Origin: Rhexocercosporidium sp. MPI-PUGE-AT-0058
Taxonomy: Eukaryota > Ascomycota > Leotiomycetes > Helotiales
Length of the DNA stretch: 64,000 bases
Direction: 5' to 3'
NCBI GenBank assembly: GCA_020746875.1
Contig: JAGTJL010000027.1
Span: forward strand, 310,001-374,000
Shown here: positions 33,904-44,589 of the stretch, piece after piece
Numbering within the stretch: position 1 is the first letter of the stretch
How the letters are laid out: every line of letters begins with the position of its first letter
Notes under the pieces: model-generated
The model's database searches: none
Seen by the model: the letters and a program-made list of their open reading frames with translations, nothing else
Told to the model about the DNA's origin: nothing
Position numbers and translations under genes: made by a program

Positions 33904-34133
33904 CAATCAGGATAAACTGACAAATATGTTTTCAGATTTAATACTAAATCACACACAGAATATTTCCATGGTCCTCAACTAGATACCCCACAGAGATGGT
34001 TGATGAACCCTACTCGTCTTCTCCTTATTCACGGTTTACGCCATCGCTTCAACCATCTAAACCGTATGACCTCCCCTCAACGACTTTTGTGGAACAGCTT
34101 ATCTCATTTAGGGTTCTCGGCGCGGCAAGAAAT

Positions 34134-36477
34134 TCAGCGATTCTGAGTCAATTCTACCACTTTCGCGGCAAGAACAGCTCTGAACCACCAGGCACCCACT
34201 TCCCACCTATCGCGCGAGAGGAGTAAAACACCAGCAATCCACCACGCAACAATAGGCCCCCAGAGCAATAAACTGCCAACTTGTACTATTGCAACGGTGA
34301 GGACCGAGGCTAGAGCTATAGCGATGCTAATAGCGACGCTGTTTCTGTTTTCGGCGAATACGACGTTCCATGCGATGAAAGGTGTGCCCAGTGCCACGCT
34401 TGAACTCCAGAGAAAGTCGAAGATAGCGCCCGGAAGGCTAGGCAACGAGTTAGATGGGTGGCGGCAATTCGGGCAAAGCTGGTATATGACGACAAGTGCT
34501 AAAGCGGACGTGATGATAGATAGAAAACTGAACTCCGCGGCAGTATATTGTCGTGTTTGACTGAGGGGCAAGATCCTGGTCGGGAGTATTGCTCGACTCG
34601 GAACATAGAAACTGTTGTCAGAAGACATTTGCAACCTGCTTTTACCAGCAGAAAAGCCCACAAGATCTATGCTAGCAATCCGAATTTTGCTTAAAGTAGC
34701 AGCCGGTCTACCATCACTTCGTGGCACGAAAAGCCGTGCAACTTCAGTTTTCTCGTTCAAGGACAGTTCGGCGAGATCGTTGCTTAGGGTTTGGATCTGA
34801 AACTTATGTACACCCTCATCCAAAAAGTATCGCGCCTTTACCTCGCTACAATGGACAGACAGGAGCTCATTTGACAGCTGGAAGACACAGGCGTTTTGTC
34901 TCCGGCTTAGTGAAGGGGTTGCATTGTGAGGCAGAAATGCCCCGACAACCACCTCTGTATCGTCAAAATCGGAGCTTGTAGAAGACGAAGCGAAACCTTT
35001 GACTAACAGCAAAAGTGGCTGATTTTTTGATTGAATTTGGTCGCGGATAGGGTTGAGATTGAAGTCCTCGCATGAAATAGTGGAAATGACTGAGGCAGTT
35101 TGTAGCGGGAGATCGACAGGGAGGATCGTCGCAAGCTTGACAAGAAGGAGAGCATCGAGGACGCTTTCGTTTCTTCCGTTTGATGACTGAGTTTGCCTGA
35201 AAGCTTCCCGTATTAACGAGGCTGCTACGGTCTTTGTGGATGACAAAATTAAATCATGATCTAAGTATTGATCTAAAATGAAAGACGCGAACAGCCGTGG
35301 TAGAGCTGAAAAGATGTTTGGCTATCAGAGGTCAGTACTGACACGAGAGTATACATTCACAAGCAACCTACTACTATTGTAGTTAAGCCTGAGTTGAAGA
35401 GATTCCATGTGATTCCTGGCTGAATTCCGGATTGTGAAAAGCCACTAAAAGCAGTGCTGGTGAGCTTGTCCAAAGCACCGCCGTTTGCACATAGATTCTC
35501 GGGCCCACTACCACATAGATACAGCTGGCAGGCAAGTAGAATTTTCAGGAGCGACTCGAACTCGTCGTTGGGAATCAAGCCTCGCAAGTCTTGAGACTTC
35601 GACGAAGGGAGTGCGGTTAACTCGATGATTGGGGGACCGTACGTAAACACATTCTTCTCGTCATCCTCGCTGCGATATCTGTTGCGAGCTGAAACAAGCG
35701 CGTGAGCTTGAAGAAGATGGTCATCATCGCTGGCCACTACGTTTGAGACGTCGCCCGAATCACTGTCATCTGAGAGTTTGTCCACGATGACTTGGTCGTC
35801 CGGAATTTCTTTGACTACGGATTCTTCGACATCCGCTTCCTCCGGTGTATCCGAGACCACAGACATACATTGGAATAACAACTTGTGCAGCCATTGATCT
35901 TGCTGCGTATTACCGTCAATTTCCTGAGGATTGTCGAGACTCCAACTCTTCGTAACGACGAAAGGATAGAGGTTACTTTCATAACGCCGCAGAAGAATTA
36001 CAACGGCGGTCACAAGGGTATCCAAGTCGATATCCTGTACCTGGAGAGGCTGATTGTGCCATGGAAAGGATCCCAGACGCTGAACACATCTAAATAATAG
36101 GGGACCGGCTCTCGTCAAGTCCGACTTCAGCTCCTGCGGCAGGGTAACCTCCATGAACTTGATCAGGTCCGACGTATTCCAACCTAATAGAAAATAGTCA
36201 GAGTAGCGCAGTAACGACTTTATGTGAACTTTCACTTACAGACTGGTACTTGAGACGTCGAAGAGAACTTCTCAAAAATCGTCTTGACCCAATCCAGCTC
36301 ACGTGATGAAAGACAAGAGCCCCGGAATATCTGTCTGAATCTTGCCTGGAACTGATCTAGGTTTTTATTTAGGTGAGCGACTCGAAATTACTGAGGCTAA
36401 GACACGGACATACCCTGTGTCTCGATGCGCGGCAAGATGCTACTCGACGCGCGGGCTTTTGATTGTGGCGTTTCCAT
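34134..36477 (-). CDS. TLDc-like protein with C-terminal membrane segments
   Basis: Four exons, 36477-36414, 36356-36240, 36183-35372 and 35321-34134, give 726 aa in frame. The N-terminal region (RQIFRGSCLSSRELDWVKTI, then LIKFMEVTLPQEL) is helical and resembles the lead of fungal TLDc proteins. A central acidic Ser/Asp linker follows. Then come NIFSALPRLFASFIL and a TLDc-like core with QPLLLLVKGF, EVVVGAFLPH and ACVFQLS. The last ~130 residues hold three or four hydrophobic segments (FLSIITSALALVVIYQL, SVAISIAIALASVLTVAI, SLLLWGPIVAWWIAGVLLL). TLDc proteins bind V-ATPase and act in oxidative-stress resistance; a membrane-anchored version is unusual. The domain call is moderate because key TLDc residues are only partly recognisable. 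Confidence 0.58.
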
Positions 36478-37476
36478 TCTGCTGATTTTATTGGCAAAAT
36501 ATAGATGGAGGCTAGTAAGGAATCTTTGAGAGTATGAGAATCCAACGTCAAGGCTCCTAACCGACTTATATATATTCGCAGACGAAGGTCAAACGAAAGC
36601 GGTTACCTGATCTCATTTTGTAGAAGTAGTCACGTGAGACACTACTGCAGCCAAGGCGTTTCTCTCCAACCTGCCTTCTGCCTTCCTCCTTGGACGATAC
36701 AAGATAGGTAGCCAACCAACCACCTGCAACCAACCAACCAACCAACCAATCAACAAACTCACTCCTCGATCCTTTGTGGCTTCACGCTGATACGTACATC
36801 TGCACTGCCTGCATCTAACCCCGCCTTGAGAGCCCAGCAGCGGCAATTCTGGCGAAGGATCACCGCACCGGCAATAGCGAGATCCTAACTTCCAACACCG
36901 AACTTTGTTGACAAGATACAACCCAATGCTGATGCCACGTATGTCTTCCTAGGACCTGAAACACCAACTGCTGTTGGTGAGCAATAATGGTGTAAGTCCC
37001 ACAACGAGCAAGGGTCGTTCCTTGGAAGGATCCCGCAACAGCACATAGGATTCGAGTTATCTTAACTTCCAATTCCTATCTATGCCATTTTGAACTTTGC
37101 CGACAGTGTTCGATCCAAAGCTAAAGCTACATATTTCTTCCTAGGGCCTGAAACACCAACTCCTATGGGCTGAGAATAATGTTATACATTCAAGATCCTA
37201 CGTCTATCAATATCCGTTGTTGTTGGTTAGAACTAGGGACATGGACTTCAAGTAGTTCAAACAATCCTAAATTATCCATGGCCGCTGTTGTATCACTAGG
37301 CCGAGCTCTAGGTGGGCATCTGATGGCACATATTCATATTGTGTGCTCTTGGCGCCCAACATATTAGATGCCATTTTCCCCGCCAGACCGCCGCTCAACT
37401 GGTACTTTCGTATATACGTCTCTTTTTAAAGCATACTTATTTTTGTGTTATCAAAATTCCACAGAAACTGCCCAAA
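36478..37476. other. Intergenic region with CCAA repeat and imperfect direct repeat
   Basis: A short tandem run of CCAA units lies at about 36706-36756. An imperfect direct repeat of about 50 bp (CCTGAAACACCAACT core) occurs at 36944-36993 and again at 37135-37184. No gene is supported. Confidence 0.5.
36944..37184. repeat. Imperfect direct repeat, two copies 190 bp apart
   Basis: Copies at 36944-36993 and 37135-37184 share CTTCCTAGG, CCTGAAACACCAACT and an AATAATG motif with scattered mismatches. The flanks also match loosely (GAACTTTG about 40-50 bp upstream of each copy), so the original unit was longer, close to 190 bp. Confidence 0.55.
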
Positions 37477-38169
37477 ATGCTGTTCCAAAAACTCATCATA
37501 CTTCTCGGGGCTTTCGGTGCCACAATATCAGCTACCAATTCGAACCTTGGCTGTTCTAATTGCCTCGGTCACAACCCGGACGTCATCAGATATGGCTGCT
37601 ACCAGCTGTGTTCCTCTGCCTTCAATGCAGCCTCGAGCGAGTACCGCTACTGCCGCCTCACGTGCAGCGGGTTCATCTTCGACGATAACTGTTGCACCAA
37701 CGCCGGAACATGCAGCAGTGACCCCAACCAGTGCATGAACACCTTCTTTCCCCCTTCCTCTAGCGGCAAGCGTAATCTCGCACGAAGTGCCTCTGGATTT
37801 GACGATCGAGGTCATGCTCGTGACTTCGTACCAATGCCGGAGGCGATAGCCATTCGCGATAATACGGACCTGATCGAGACCCGAATCGATTACGGAGCGG
37901 GCTGCTGCGAAGCCGCGCAAACGGTGATAACAGCCGCTTCGACTAAACTAATGCCTTTGGTCATGGTTCAGCGTTGGGATCAAGGTACCTTCGCAGGCGT
38001 CCTTATCATTTCTTTTGGCCTTGCTGGCGCCATGGCTTGCAACGCAGCATTCGGGGTGTTGTGTATCTTCGCCGGAGCGCAGCCCGCTGTCGCAGGACCT
38101 CTTGCTGCTGGCCCCCTCCCAGTGCCGATGGTTCCTCCGCCACCTGGCGTCCCTGTGCGCGGGCTTTGA
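37477..38169 (+). CDS. Small secreted Cys-rich protein with hydrophobic Pro-rich tail
   Basis: Single-exon gene of 230 aa. Residues 1-20 (MLFQKLIILLGAFGATISA) form a signal peptide. The mature N-terminal domain is rich in cysteine (CSNC, GCYQLC, YCRLTC, DNCC, GTCSS, NQC), a spacing that suggests several disulphides. A dibasic GKR follows, then a domain with GCCEAAQ. Next is a strongly hydrophobic stretch (FAGVLIISFGLAGAMACNAAFGVLCIFAGA) that may be a membrane segment. The C-terminus is Pro-rich. I do not recognise the family. Size, signal peptide and place beside a transposon island fit a secreted effector-type gene, but that is inference. ATG chosen because the signal peptide starts there. 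Confidence 0.72.
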   Translation: MLFQKLIILLGAFGATISATNSNLGCSNCLGHNPDVIRYGCYQLCSSAFNAASSEYRYCRLTCSGFIFDDNCCTNAGTCSSDPNQCMNTFFPPSSSGKRNLARSASGFDDRGHARDFVPMPEAIAIRDNTDLIETRIDYGAGCCEAAQTVITAASTKLMPLVMVQRWDQGTFAGVLIISFGLAGAMACNAAFGVLCIFAGAQPAVAGPLAAGPLPVPMVPPPPGVPVRGL

Positions 38170-38935
38170 TCGGTATTTGGCTGAGACCAAATCAAACCAC
38201 GAGAGTTCGATGAACTTTCTGCGAGTTATGGTCGCCCAGGGGTATATTTTGTTTTGTAGAAGTGGTTACGTCTTTGCCCCAACGTCTAGTATTCATGTAG
38301 GAGGTATGCAGTTTCATAGTAGCTAGGCATTTGTTCAATTATTAGGTCTATAGTTATATTTGCGAACATAAGTGCTATTTGCTAGTATTTTGTTTTCGTG
38401 CTCTTCTTTTCCTTTTCTTTCTAATGCTGAATTTGTATAATGCTGAGTATACCGTAAGATAGGCCTGTATCATGTAGCAAACGGAGCAAAGTGTGGAATT
38501 TTCAAAGTTTCTGTTTTCCGCTTTCAGTCAAGTGTTACACTCACCCAGATAGAACGGTTTTTGCTAAGAACGGTAGCATATCAAAATAACTAGGTTGAGG
38601 GTTGGTTGGTAGCCTTATGTTTACACTTAGCAAACTCGAAGTGCAACGGGAATAAATCTAGAGGAACGTGCAATTAGGCTCCGAAGTTGAAGAGGTTTCC
38701 ATTCATAAGACTCGCGACTAAACTCTTAAAGAACGGCCCTAACTAAACCTATATCTTTCAACGCGTGACAAAAAGAACTCTCCAAGAATGACAGTGGCTT
38801 TGAGCTACGCCTAGCTCCCCCCCCCCCCCCCCCCCCCCCCCCCCAAATCAATACAAATGAAACTCCAGCAGGGCCAACGTCCTTTTCTCTCTTGCTAGCT
38901 CAAGGGACTTGTAGACCAGACTCCTTGGTTTGTGG
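38170..38935. other. Intergenic region with a 28-bp poly-C run
   Basis: Convergent 3' flanks. The notable feature is an uninterrupted run of 28 C at 38817-38844; the rest is AT-rich. Confidence 0.5.
38817..38844. repeat. Poly-C homopolymer of 28 bp
   Basis: Twenty-eight consecutive C residues without interruption. It may be a true mononucleotide tract or an assembly or sequencing artefact. Confidence 0.95.
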
Positions 38936-39718
38936 CTAAGCAACCCAAGCCACTCCGTGATCTACACCTACACCTGCACCTGCGGATTGGCCCCCAGACG
39001 CGATTGAATTTGTTGGTAACTCTAGCTAGCCTTTAGTGTTTTCAACATTGAATTGGTTGTTCCTACCTAGATTAACATACCTTCTAAGTCTCGCTGCTGA
39101 AGCTGAATCTCTGAAGTGATTCTCGTTGCCATAAACAAGGCAAAAGTCCAGCAGTTGTTGGACAGGAGACTGTATGTTGTCCCGTGTGCGTGCATATACT
39201 CATTTATGGCTTTGAGTAGAGAATAGTTAGTTTAGGATACAATTCAAGTAAGCTGTCAACATCTTTCACGTACCAATATTATAGATGTAATTATCGTCGT
39301 ATTCCTCCATCACTTGGCCCTTACCGGCAACGGACCAAGTGTGCTGGTCTCGATCGGGCCGCCAATCCCCATCTGGACCAAGATGCCAATTGGCCCGCCA
39401 AGGCTCATTTCTCGCAGCGGCGTTCCCATTTCGATCAATGACCAAGTCGAACAAGGTGGCTTGAAAGTCACGACCACCAGCGACGGTCACGATTCTCCCG
39501 ACTACCACCTCCATGTGTGTAAAGCCGGGATAACATTGCGCCACACCGGTCCTTGGAGGCGACATATCAAAGATGGCATAACGGTAGCTTGTGTCCAGAG
39601 CATCCGGGTTGATGGAGTTGTGCTGGCATGCGGCTGCAAATGCATTATAATTCTCTGTGTTCCCGGTTACACAGACGATGAAGGTAGTGAGGGCTGCAAT
39701 GAGATATAAGATCCTCAT
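38936..39718 (-). CDS. Small secreted protein, possible permuted papain-fold hydrolase
   Basis: Three exons, 39718-39274, 39209-39081 and 39021-38936, give 219 aa; introns are 64 and 59 bp and keep the frame. Residues 1-19 (MRILYLIAALTTFIVCVTG) are a signal peptide. The mature protein has GFTHMEVVVGRI with His68 and, after the first intron, YSLLSNNCWTFALFMATRI with Cys168. A His before a Cys in an NCxxFA-like helix start is the order seen in circularly permuted NlpC/P60-like (LRAT/PPPDE) folds, so a secreted thiol hydrolase or acyltransferase is possible. This is a motif-level inference. The last exon is Gly/Val-rich and less certain. If splicing is ignored the protein ends early at 39266. 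Confidence 0.62.
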
Positions 39719-40911
39719 CTTGTAGTAAATGTGAAGTGAAACCACGTCGTGAGAGGATGAGAATGAAAATGAAGATGAACTGTTGAAGCCAGAGAGTTCT
39801 TTTTGGGGGGAAGGGAGAGAGATATTTGGTTATCAAGTTGAGTTAGATGTGAGTTGTCGGTCACATCTGTACTTCTTATAAAGGAGCATGTCCATGGTAC
39901 ACGCCACGTCTTCATTTCAAATATCCTTGTCCGTATAAAAATAGTTCGTGGGTTCGTTGACTTAATCCCAGGGGGTTGCAAGGTTTTGAATCTTACGGAA
40001 AGTCAGATTGGGAACTGCTGTACGCAACAGTCTCATGGTTCTAACTTCTAAATCTTTTTGTTCTGTTCTTGAGAAATCTGCTATAGGTCTAGTTAAGTCC
40101 CTGTTAACAAAGTTTCGACGAAGCTAATCTGGGTGTGGCAGTATGTGTCTTGAATTTTTGATGATTTGAACACGGTTTTGATTTGGATCGTATATGGTGG
40201 TCACATCTATAGGTCTCTAGGATCAAACTTGAAGGAACTTAGGATAGTAACGTAGCTGCAGTGAAGAAGAGAGGTATAGAGCATAGGTGTTGTGAAACTG
40301 GTGATATAAATAGCCAAAAAGTACCAACTAACACTAATATTAGGTGCGACCACCAATATCTCCACTCGTATTGCGCCTTTAGGATTCATATAACCACAAA
40401 AGCCAACACCAACATTGTCACTAATAATATACAAAACTCTCAGGAGGATCACCAACACAAAGGCCCAGGGCCAACATCCACCGTCAGGCAGATGAAGAAA
40501 GTCCTCATGATCACTTCACCAACAATAGTACCTACAAAAACAATCTAAACACCGATACACAGCCCCAGGATCTGCATCCACACTCTGTTGACAGTAATTC
40601 CTAAGGATCATATTCTAAACACCAACATGTATGCTTCTACCAACGGCACCAAATCTAGTGACTAGGAAGGAACATAGACGTGATCAAAATACCTCAAAAA
40701 CAGTTGTCATTACGATTGATTGCGAACACACTGGCCGATCAAGACTAGGATGGAAAAGAAGACACCTTTTCAACAGTTGAGTAAACTACAAATAGTCCTC
40801 CTTCGTCCCATATTGAATCAAATTTCTCAATCACAACCATTTCTACTTCAACACTTCTCTAGCCTTATTTTTCAAGTATCTCCCATTCATACCTTTCGAG
40901 TCCTCCTCAAA
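39719..40911. other. Intergenic region between two divergent secreted-protein genes
   Basis: About 1.2 kb, AT-rich, containing both promoters. No ORF with a recognisable domain. Confidence 0.4.
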
Positions 40912-41725
40912 ATGCTTCCCACAAACATTTTTATCATTGCTGCCACTGCACTTGTGGTTTCTGGGGCCCATCTTCCAGTCAAGCGCGACATTATCGATCT
41001 CGGTATTACTTCGTTCGATAGCGAAAACGATGAACTCAGCACCAAGCGCGACATCATTGACTACGGAATTCAGACCGAAAACGACAACGACAGCCACGGC
41101 GTGAAGGGCGATCCCTCTTCCTCTTTCATCGGGGAGGGTGAATTGCCCGACGGCACCAAGTTTAAGAAGTTCAAGCGCGGCGAATTCGACATCCTCGACT
41201 TCGGCGTCCGCAACATCACGGAAGACTCTCCCTTGAGCAAGCGCAACAATGATTGGGTCCAGTCCTGCGGCCCCAGATCTGCATGGATGCCCGTGAACGA
41301 CGTAAAGACTGGGGGTAGTCCTGGTAGCGGCTTCAACACGGCGGTGGCAGCCTACTGCTACCATATAACACACTCGCTTGACAACCAGCCTACTGTTCTT
41401 GGTCACGGACAGGCTACATCGTCTATTGTCTTTTCCGGGTATATCCTAACCACAGGGAAACCTGCGCAAGTCTCCTGTAAGTTTTGATCACTTTAGCATT
41501 CGGTAATCAGACTCACTGACATAATTTATAGTCGTGATCAAAAACGAGCAGGACGACGGAAACCACACACCAGACTACAGCAACTGCATTAAATACTTGG
41601 GATACATTTCTGCCCCAAACAGTTCTTGCTACGGCAAGAAAAACATGGACACCAAGGGAGGAACTTACCAAGTTGGCGAGAGTGCAGTCAGCTACAAGGG
41701 CATTCCAGAAACTCTGGTAAATTAA
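40912..41725 (+). CDS. Secreted protein with repeated Kex2 sites (KEP-like)
   Basis: Two exons, 40912-41476 and 41532-41725 (intron TCCT|GTAAGT...TATAG), give 252 aa. A signal peptide covers residues 1-19. Dibasic KR sites occur at 24-25, 45-46, 88-89 and 110-111. Three of the released segments start with or contain a related heptapeptide: DIIDLGI (26-32), DIIDYGI (47-53) and DILDFGV (93-99). The C-terminal ~140 residues form a separate Cys-containing domain (WVQSCGPRS, AAYCYHITH, YSNCIKYLG, SSCYGKK). Kex2-processed repeat proteins in fungi give secreted peptides, mating-type pheromones or the cores of cyclic RiPPs. No tailoring UstY-type gene is visible nearby. The C-terminal domain faintly recalls Ecp2/Hce2-type secreted proteins; not firm. 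Confidence 0.8.
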
Positions 41726-42743
41726 GGAGTCAAGCGCGGTCGGCGTGTGAGAAGACATCTCCCACAGTCAACCAACCTTGGTGGCAGACCAAACAATGTT
41801 GAGGATAGAGTTTACAAATTCGATGGATCTCTATTGTGGTGGTGGTTTCAAGAATTGTCGGGATGTAGTTTCTTTGAGAGTTTCGCGAAGGAGAAGGAAT
41901 TTTTCTCTTGAATTGGTTCATTTGTACGGATACGGGCTTTCCCGAATCCTGTCAGAAGGGTTCTGTGATCGATTCTATCTTTTTCTTTGGTTTGTTTGTG
42001 GTTCATTTTCTTAGCTTGATATCGACTTTCAAGACAAGTTTGAAGTGGTTTCATTTTTTCTTACTTTCGTATCTGTACACGCATAGGCATGCTACTTTAG
42101 ACTTCTCCAAAAAAAAATTTGTTGAAAAAAAATTTGTCGAAGCAAACCAATGTCCAGTGTTGTTTTTAATAGGGGGCAGCTAAATCGACACACGGAAATA
42201 GCTAAATCGACATACGCTAAAAATGTATTGACTTGGCGAGTGTCATCTATCAACCTCGCTATGCTATACTAATTTGTACTGCGTGGCAAGGGAGCCTTAT
42301 GTATAGCATAAATGTTCATAATTATGTAATTACCCCTGACTAGGAATGAAAATTGAAGTTATTCAGACTACCTAGGTAATTATATTATTTGTATTATTAA
42401 AATTACAGAAGTTATTGAGAAGTGTTGTAGTAGTGGGAATGTTCGGGGTAGCCGGTTACCTCTATCCAGGCAGCCAGGTAGGTACTCTTCTACGGCAGCC
42501 ACGGGCGACCGGAGGCGCTACAAGTGACGATGCAAGCCCAAGTACCTTATTTTCTACTCCCTTCAAGCTTCACTCAGCTTCAACATCATGCATCAACGCC
42601 TCACTTCTAACATCAGTATCTCTATATACGATTCCAGTCACTCTGCCAGGTCAATTGGCCTCTATTGACTCCAAAGTAGCACCCAATCCCCTCCTCGAAA
42701 CAATGACGGCATGTTGCAATCCAGACCTCATCCGGCGACATAG
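41726..42743. other. Intergenic region left of transposon island
   Basis: AT-rich, with a tandem-like pair of A-run/TTTGT blocks at 42110-42140 and a repeated AGCTAAATCGACA unit at 42178-42220. A 123-codon ORF at 42415-42786 shows no family resemblance and overlaps the transporter relic in another frame. Confidence 0.4.
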
Positions 42744-42862
42744 GGAAATCTCCAAACCCTCGAATATACTCAGACCAATCCCATAATAGGTGCTACCTCT
42801 TCATATAACCCGAGAGATGCCTCTAAGAAGCTGGAACAATAGGCCGAGAAGAGGGCGAAGGC
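42744..42862 (+). pseudogene. Transporter gene fragment left of the insertion
   Basis: In the frame that continues across the transposon, this side reads PIIGATSSYNPRDASKKLEQ, a TAG, then AEKRAKA. Removing the transposon and one TA joins it in frame to TNLLANHL and RMFKNTLATTIAV on the right side. It is therefore the N-terminal part of the membrane-protein gene whose body lies at 51519-52600. No start codon can be fixed. Confidence 0.6.
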
Positions 42863-42864
42863 TA

Positions 42865-42890
42865 ACGTCGAGCACCCCCCTTCCGCCCAC
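42865..42890 (+). repeat. Left terminal inverted repeat of Fot1/pogo element
   Basis: 26 bp, identical to the reverse complement of 51491-51516. It is followed inside by two further copies of a CCCCTTCCACCCAC-like unit before CTCGCG, so the left end carries a small tandem expansion that the right end lacks. Confidence 0.93.
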
Positions 42891-42999
42891 CCCCCCCTTC
42901 CACCCACCTCCCCCTTCCACCCACCTCGCGTAATATCAGCACTCTCTATTCAACACTTAATAATTCTATTCTACGTCAACTTCTATATAAGAAATTATA

Positions 43000-43940
43000 A
43001 AGTCAGAATCTCCTTTTAATTCTAGTTCTATTAATATAATTTAACGCTTTCCAGCCGCAATTTGAGCCGCTTAAATAACACGTGTTATCGCAAACTTGGA
43101 ATTTGAGCTAGTTTAGACTTTTCTCTTTTTCCTTAGCCTTAATTACTCTAATCGCTCTTTTAACTCTTTAATTCTTATATTTACCTTCCTTAATTCGTAA
43201 TCCTTTTTATTAAATCCTTTTATAATCTTCTTAAAAAGTAAACGCTGCGTCGGATGTTAATCATGTGATTCGCTTACTAAAGTGCGTATTTATAAACGAA
43301 GATCTTTTGTAGCTTTAAGAGTTTATAATTAAATAAAAGTATTAGAAAGCTCAGGAGGTAGCGTTACTACTCTATGAGACTCTTAGAAAGCCGGAGCTAT
43401 CGATTTATTACTATTTTCTAGTAATAACGGGCTTATTAAGGGTTTCGCCAGAGATACCGGCCATAATCTATTAGTTCTCCACTTAAATTTAATATTAAAA
43501 AGGGTAATAATATCTCGGCGTGCTTTTTAATAATAAAGAAGGAAATTGCGCTTGCTAATTGGCGTGGAATCGATTAAAGAACTCAATTTATATAATTCCT
43601 TCCGGTAAGCGCGCTTTAGCGTAGAAAAAACCGTCAAATCTAAGGATTATAAGACGTGTAACGTATATGCGGGTAAATATAATAAATATATATTGTTTTC
43701 AAGACACTTCCAAAGGAATTCCATAGTCTTATGGCTTCCGTGGCCGTTTAGAATAAAAAGTCTTACTAAATGATCACGTGAATCCGTTTAAGAGATAAAC
43801 ACTTTTACTAGCTATTTAAAAGCCGTATCGTCGGTCGTCCACTTATTATTGGTTATAGTAAAGTGCTAGTTATTAAATACGTCTAATTAAGTCAGAAACT
43901 ACTGTTATTATACCGATTTTCCCTTATAAATTATAAGAGG
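43000..43940 (-). pseudogene. Fot1/pogo transposase, C-terminal part
   Basis: Read on the minus strand with stops and frame changes ignored, it contains HGSHKTMEFLWKCLENNIY, then VFSTLKRAYRKELYKLSSLI, SKRNFLLYYKKARRDI, FNIKSGWRTNRLWPVS and a basic C-terminal tail. These match the end of the DDE superfamily core and the C-terminus of Fot1-like transposases. Stops are TAA and TAG where Gln or Trp are expected. Not functional. Confidence 0.82.
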
Positions 43941-43945
43941 TTATG
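43941..43945. repeat. 5-bp target-site duplication of gypsy element (left)
   Basis: TTATG here against TTATA at 50760-50764 beyond the right LTR; the one mismatch is a G/A transition, in line with RIP after insertion. Confidence 0.75.
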
Positions 43946-44460
43946 TGTTACGGACGCTCCTGGACGACTACTGGGTCCCAAGAGGAAATGTTCTAGGAGC
44001 TATTATAATCTTAGGAACCGAGTGGTTCCTGGGAGTACGGCTCCTAAAAGCTAACGGAGTCTTAAGACTTACTTATACTTAGAATATTTCATTTATAATA
44101 TAATCTTAGAAGTGGTATTGTAGCCGCGGGTTTCTACGACTACGTATCACGTGATAAGAATCGAGGATTATAGCGGGTCACGTAATAGATCCTTAAATCC
44201 GTAGATCCCTCGATAGCCGAAGGGATCTAAGGATTTAAGGATTTAATATCTTAAGGGATCTAAAGGATTTAAGAAAAACGAAAGTTTTATATAAGACTAG
44301 CACGTCTACTATTAGATAAGAGCTTTATACTTAACTGAAAATAATATCTCAATTATACTAATTATTATTTATTTCCTTATACGTGATATACTTACTTCTC
44401 GATTATTAAGATTAATATAACCTATTATATTTATACCGAGTAAATATATAAACCGTGATA
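43946..44460 (+). repeat. 5' LTR of gypsy element
   Basis: 515 bp, the same length as the 3' LTR. Differences between the two are almost all C/T and G/A transitions, and this copy carries the A/T state at most of them. Confidence 0.94.
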
Positions 44461-44589
44461 TTTTAAGCACCTTTTCGTCAGAAGTACCGACTTACGTATA
44501 TTATATTAACCTCCTTAAATAAAAGCTAAGTATTTAGCTCACGGGCAGTATTATTAGTATACTTATATCATTCGCACTTGCCTTTAAAG

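Noticed and set aside
37368..41725. A dikaritin-type RiPP cluster around the Kex2-repeat gene
   Set aside because: No UstY-type oxidase, tyrosinase or methyltransferase gene is visible within the neighbouring 10 kb, so only the precursor-like gene is supported.
42415..42786. 123-codon ORF left of the transposon island
   Set aside because: Overlaps the transporter relic in another frame and shows no domain; no supporting signals.
42900..43200. Possible CRISPR-like or tRNA features in the AT-rich island
   Set aside because: Short repeats here are RIP-generated TA-rich words; no regular spacing and no cloverleaf could be drawn.
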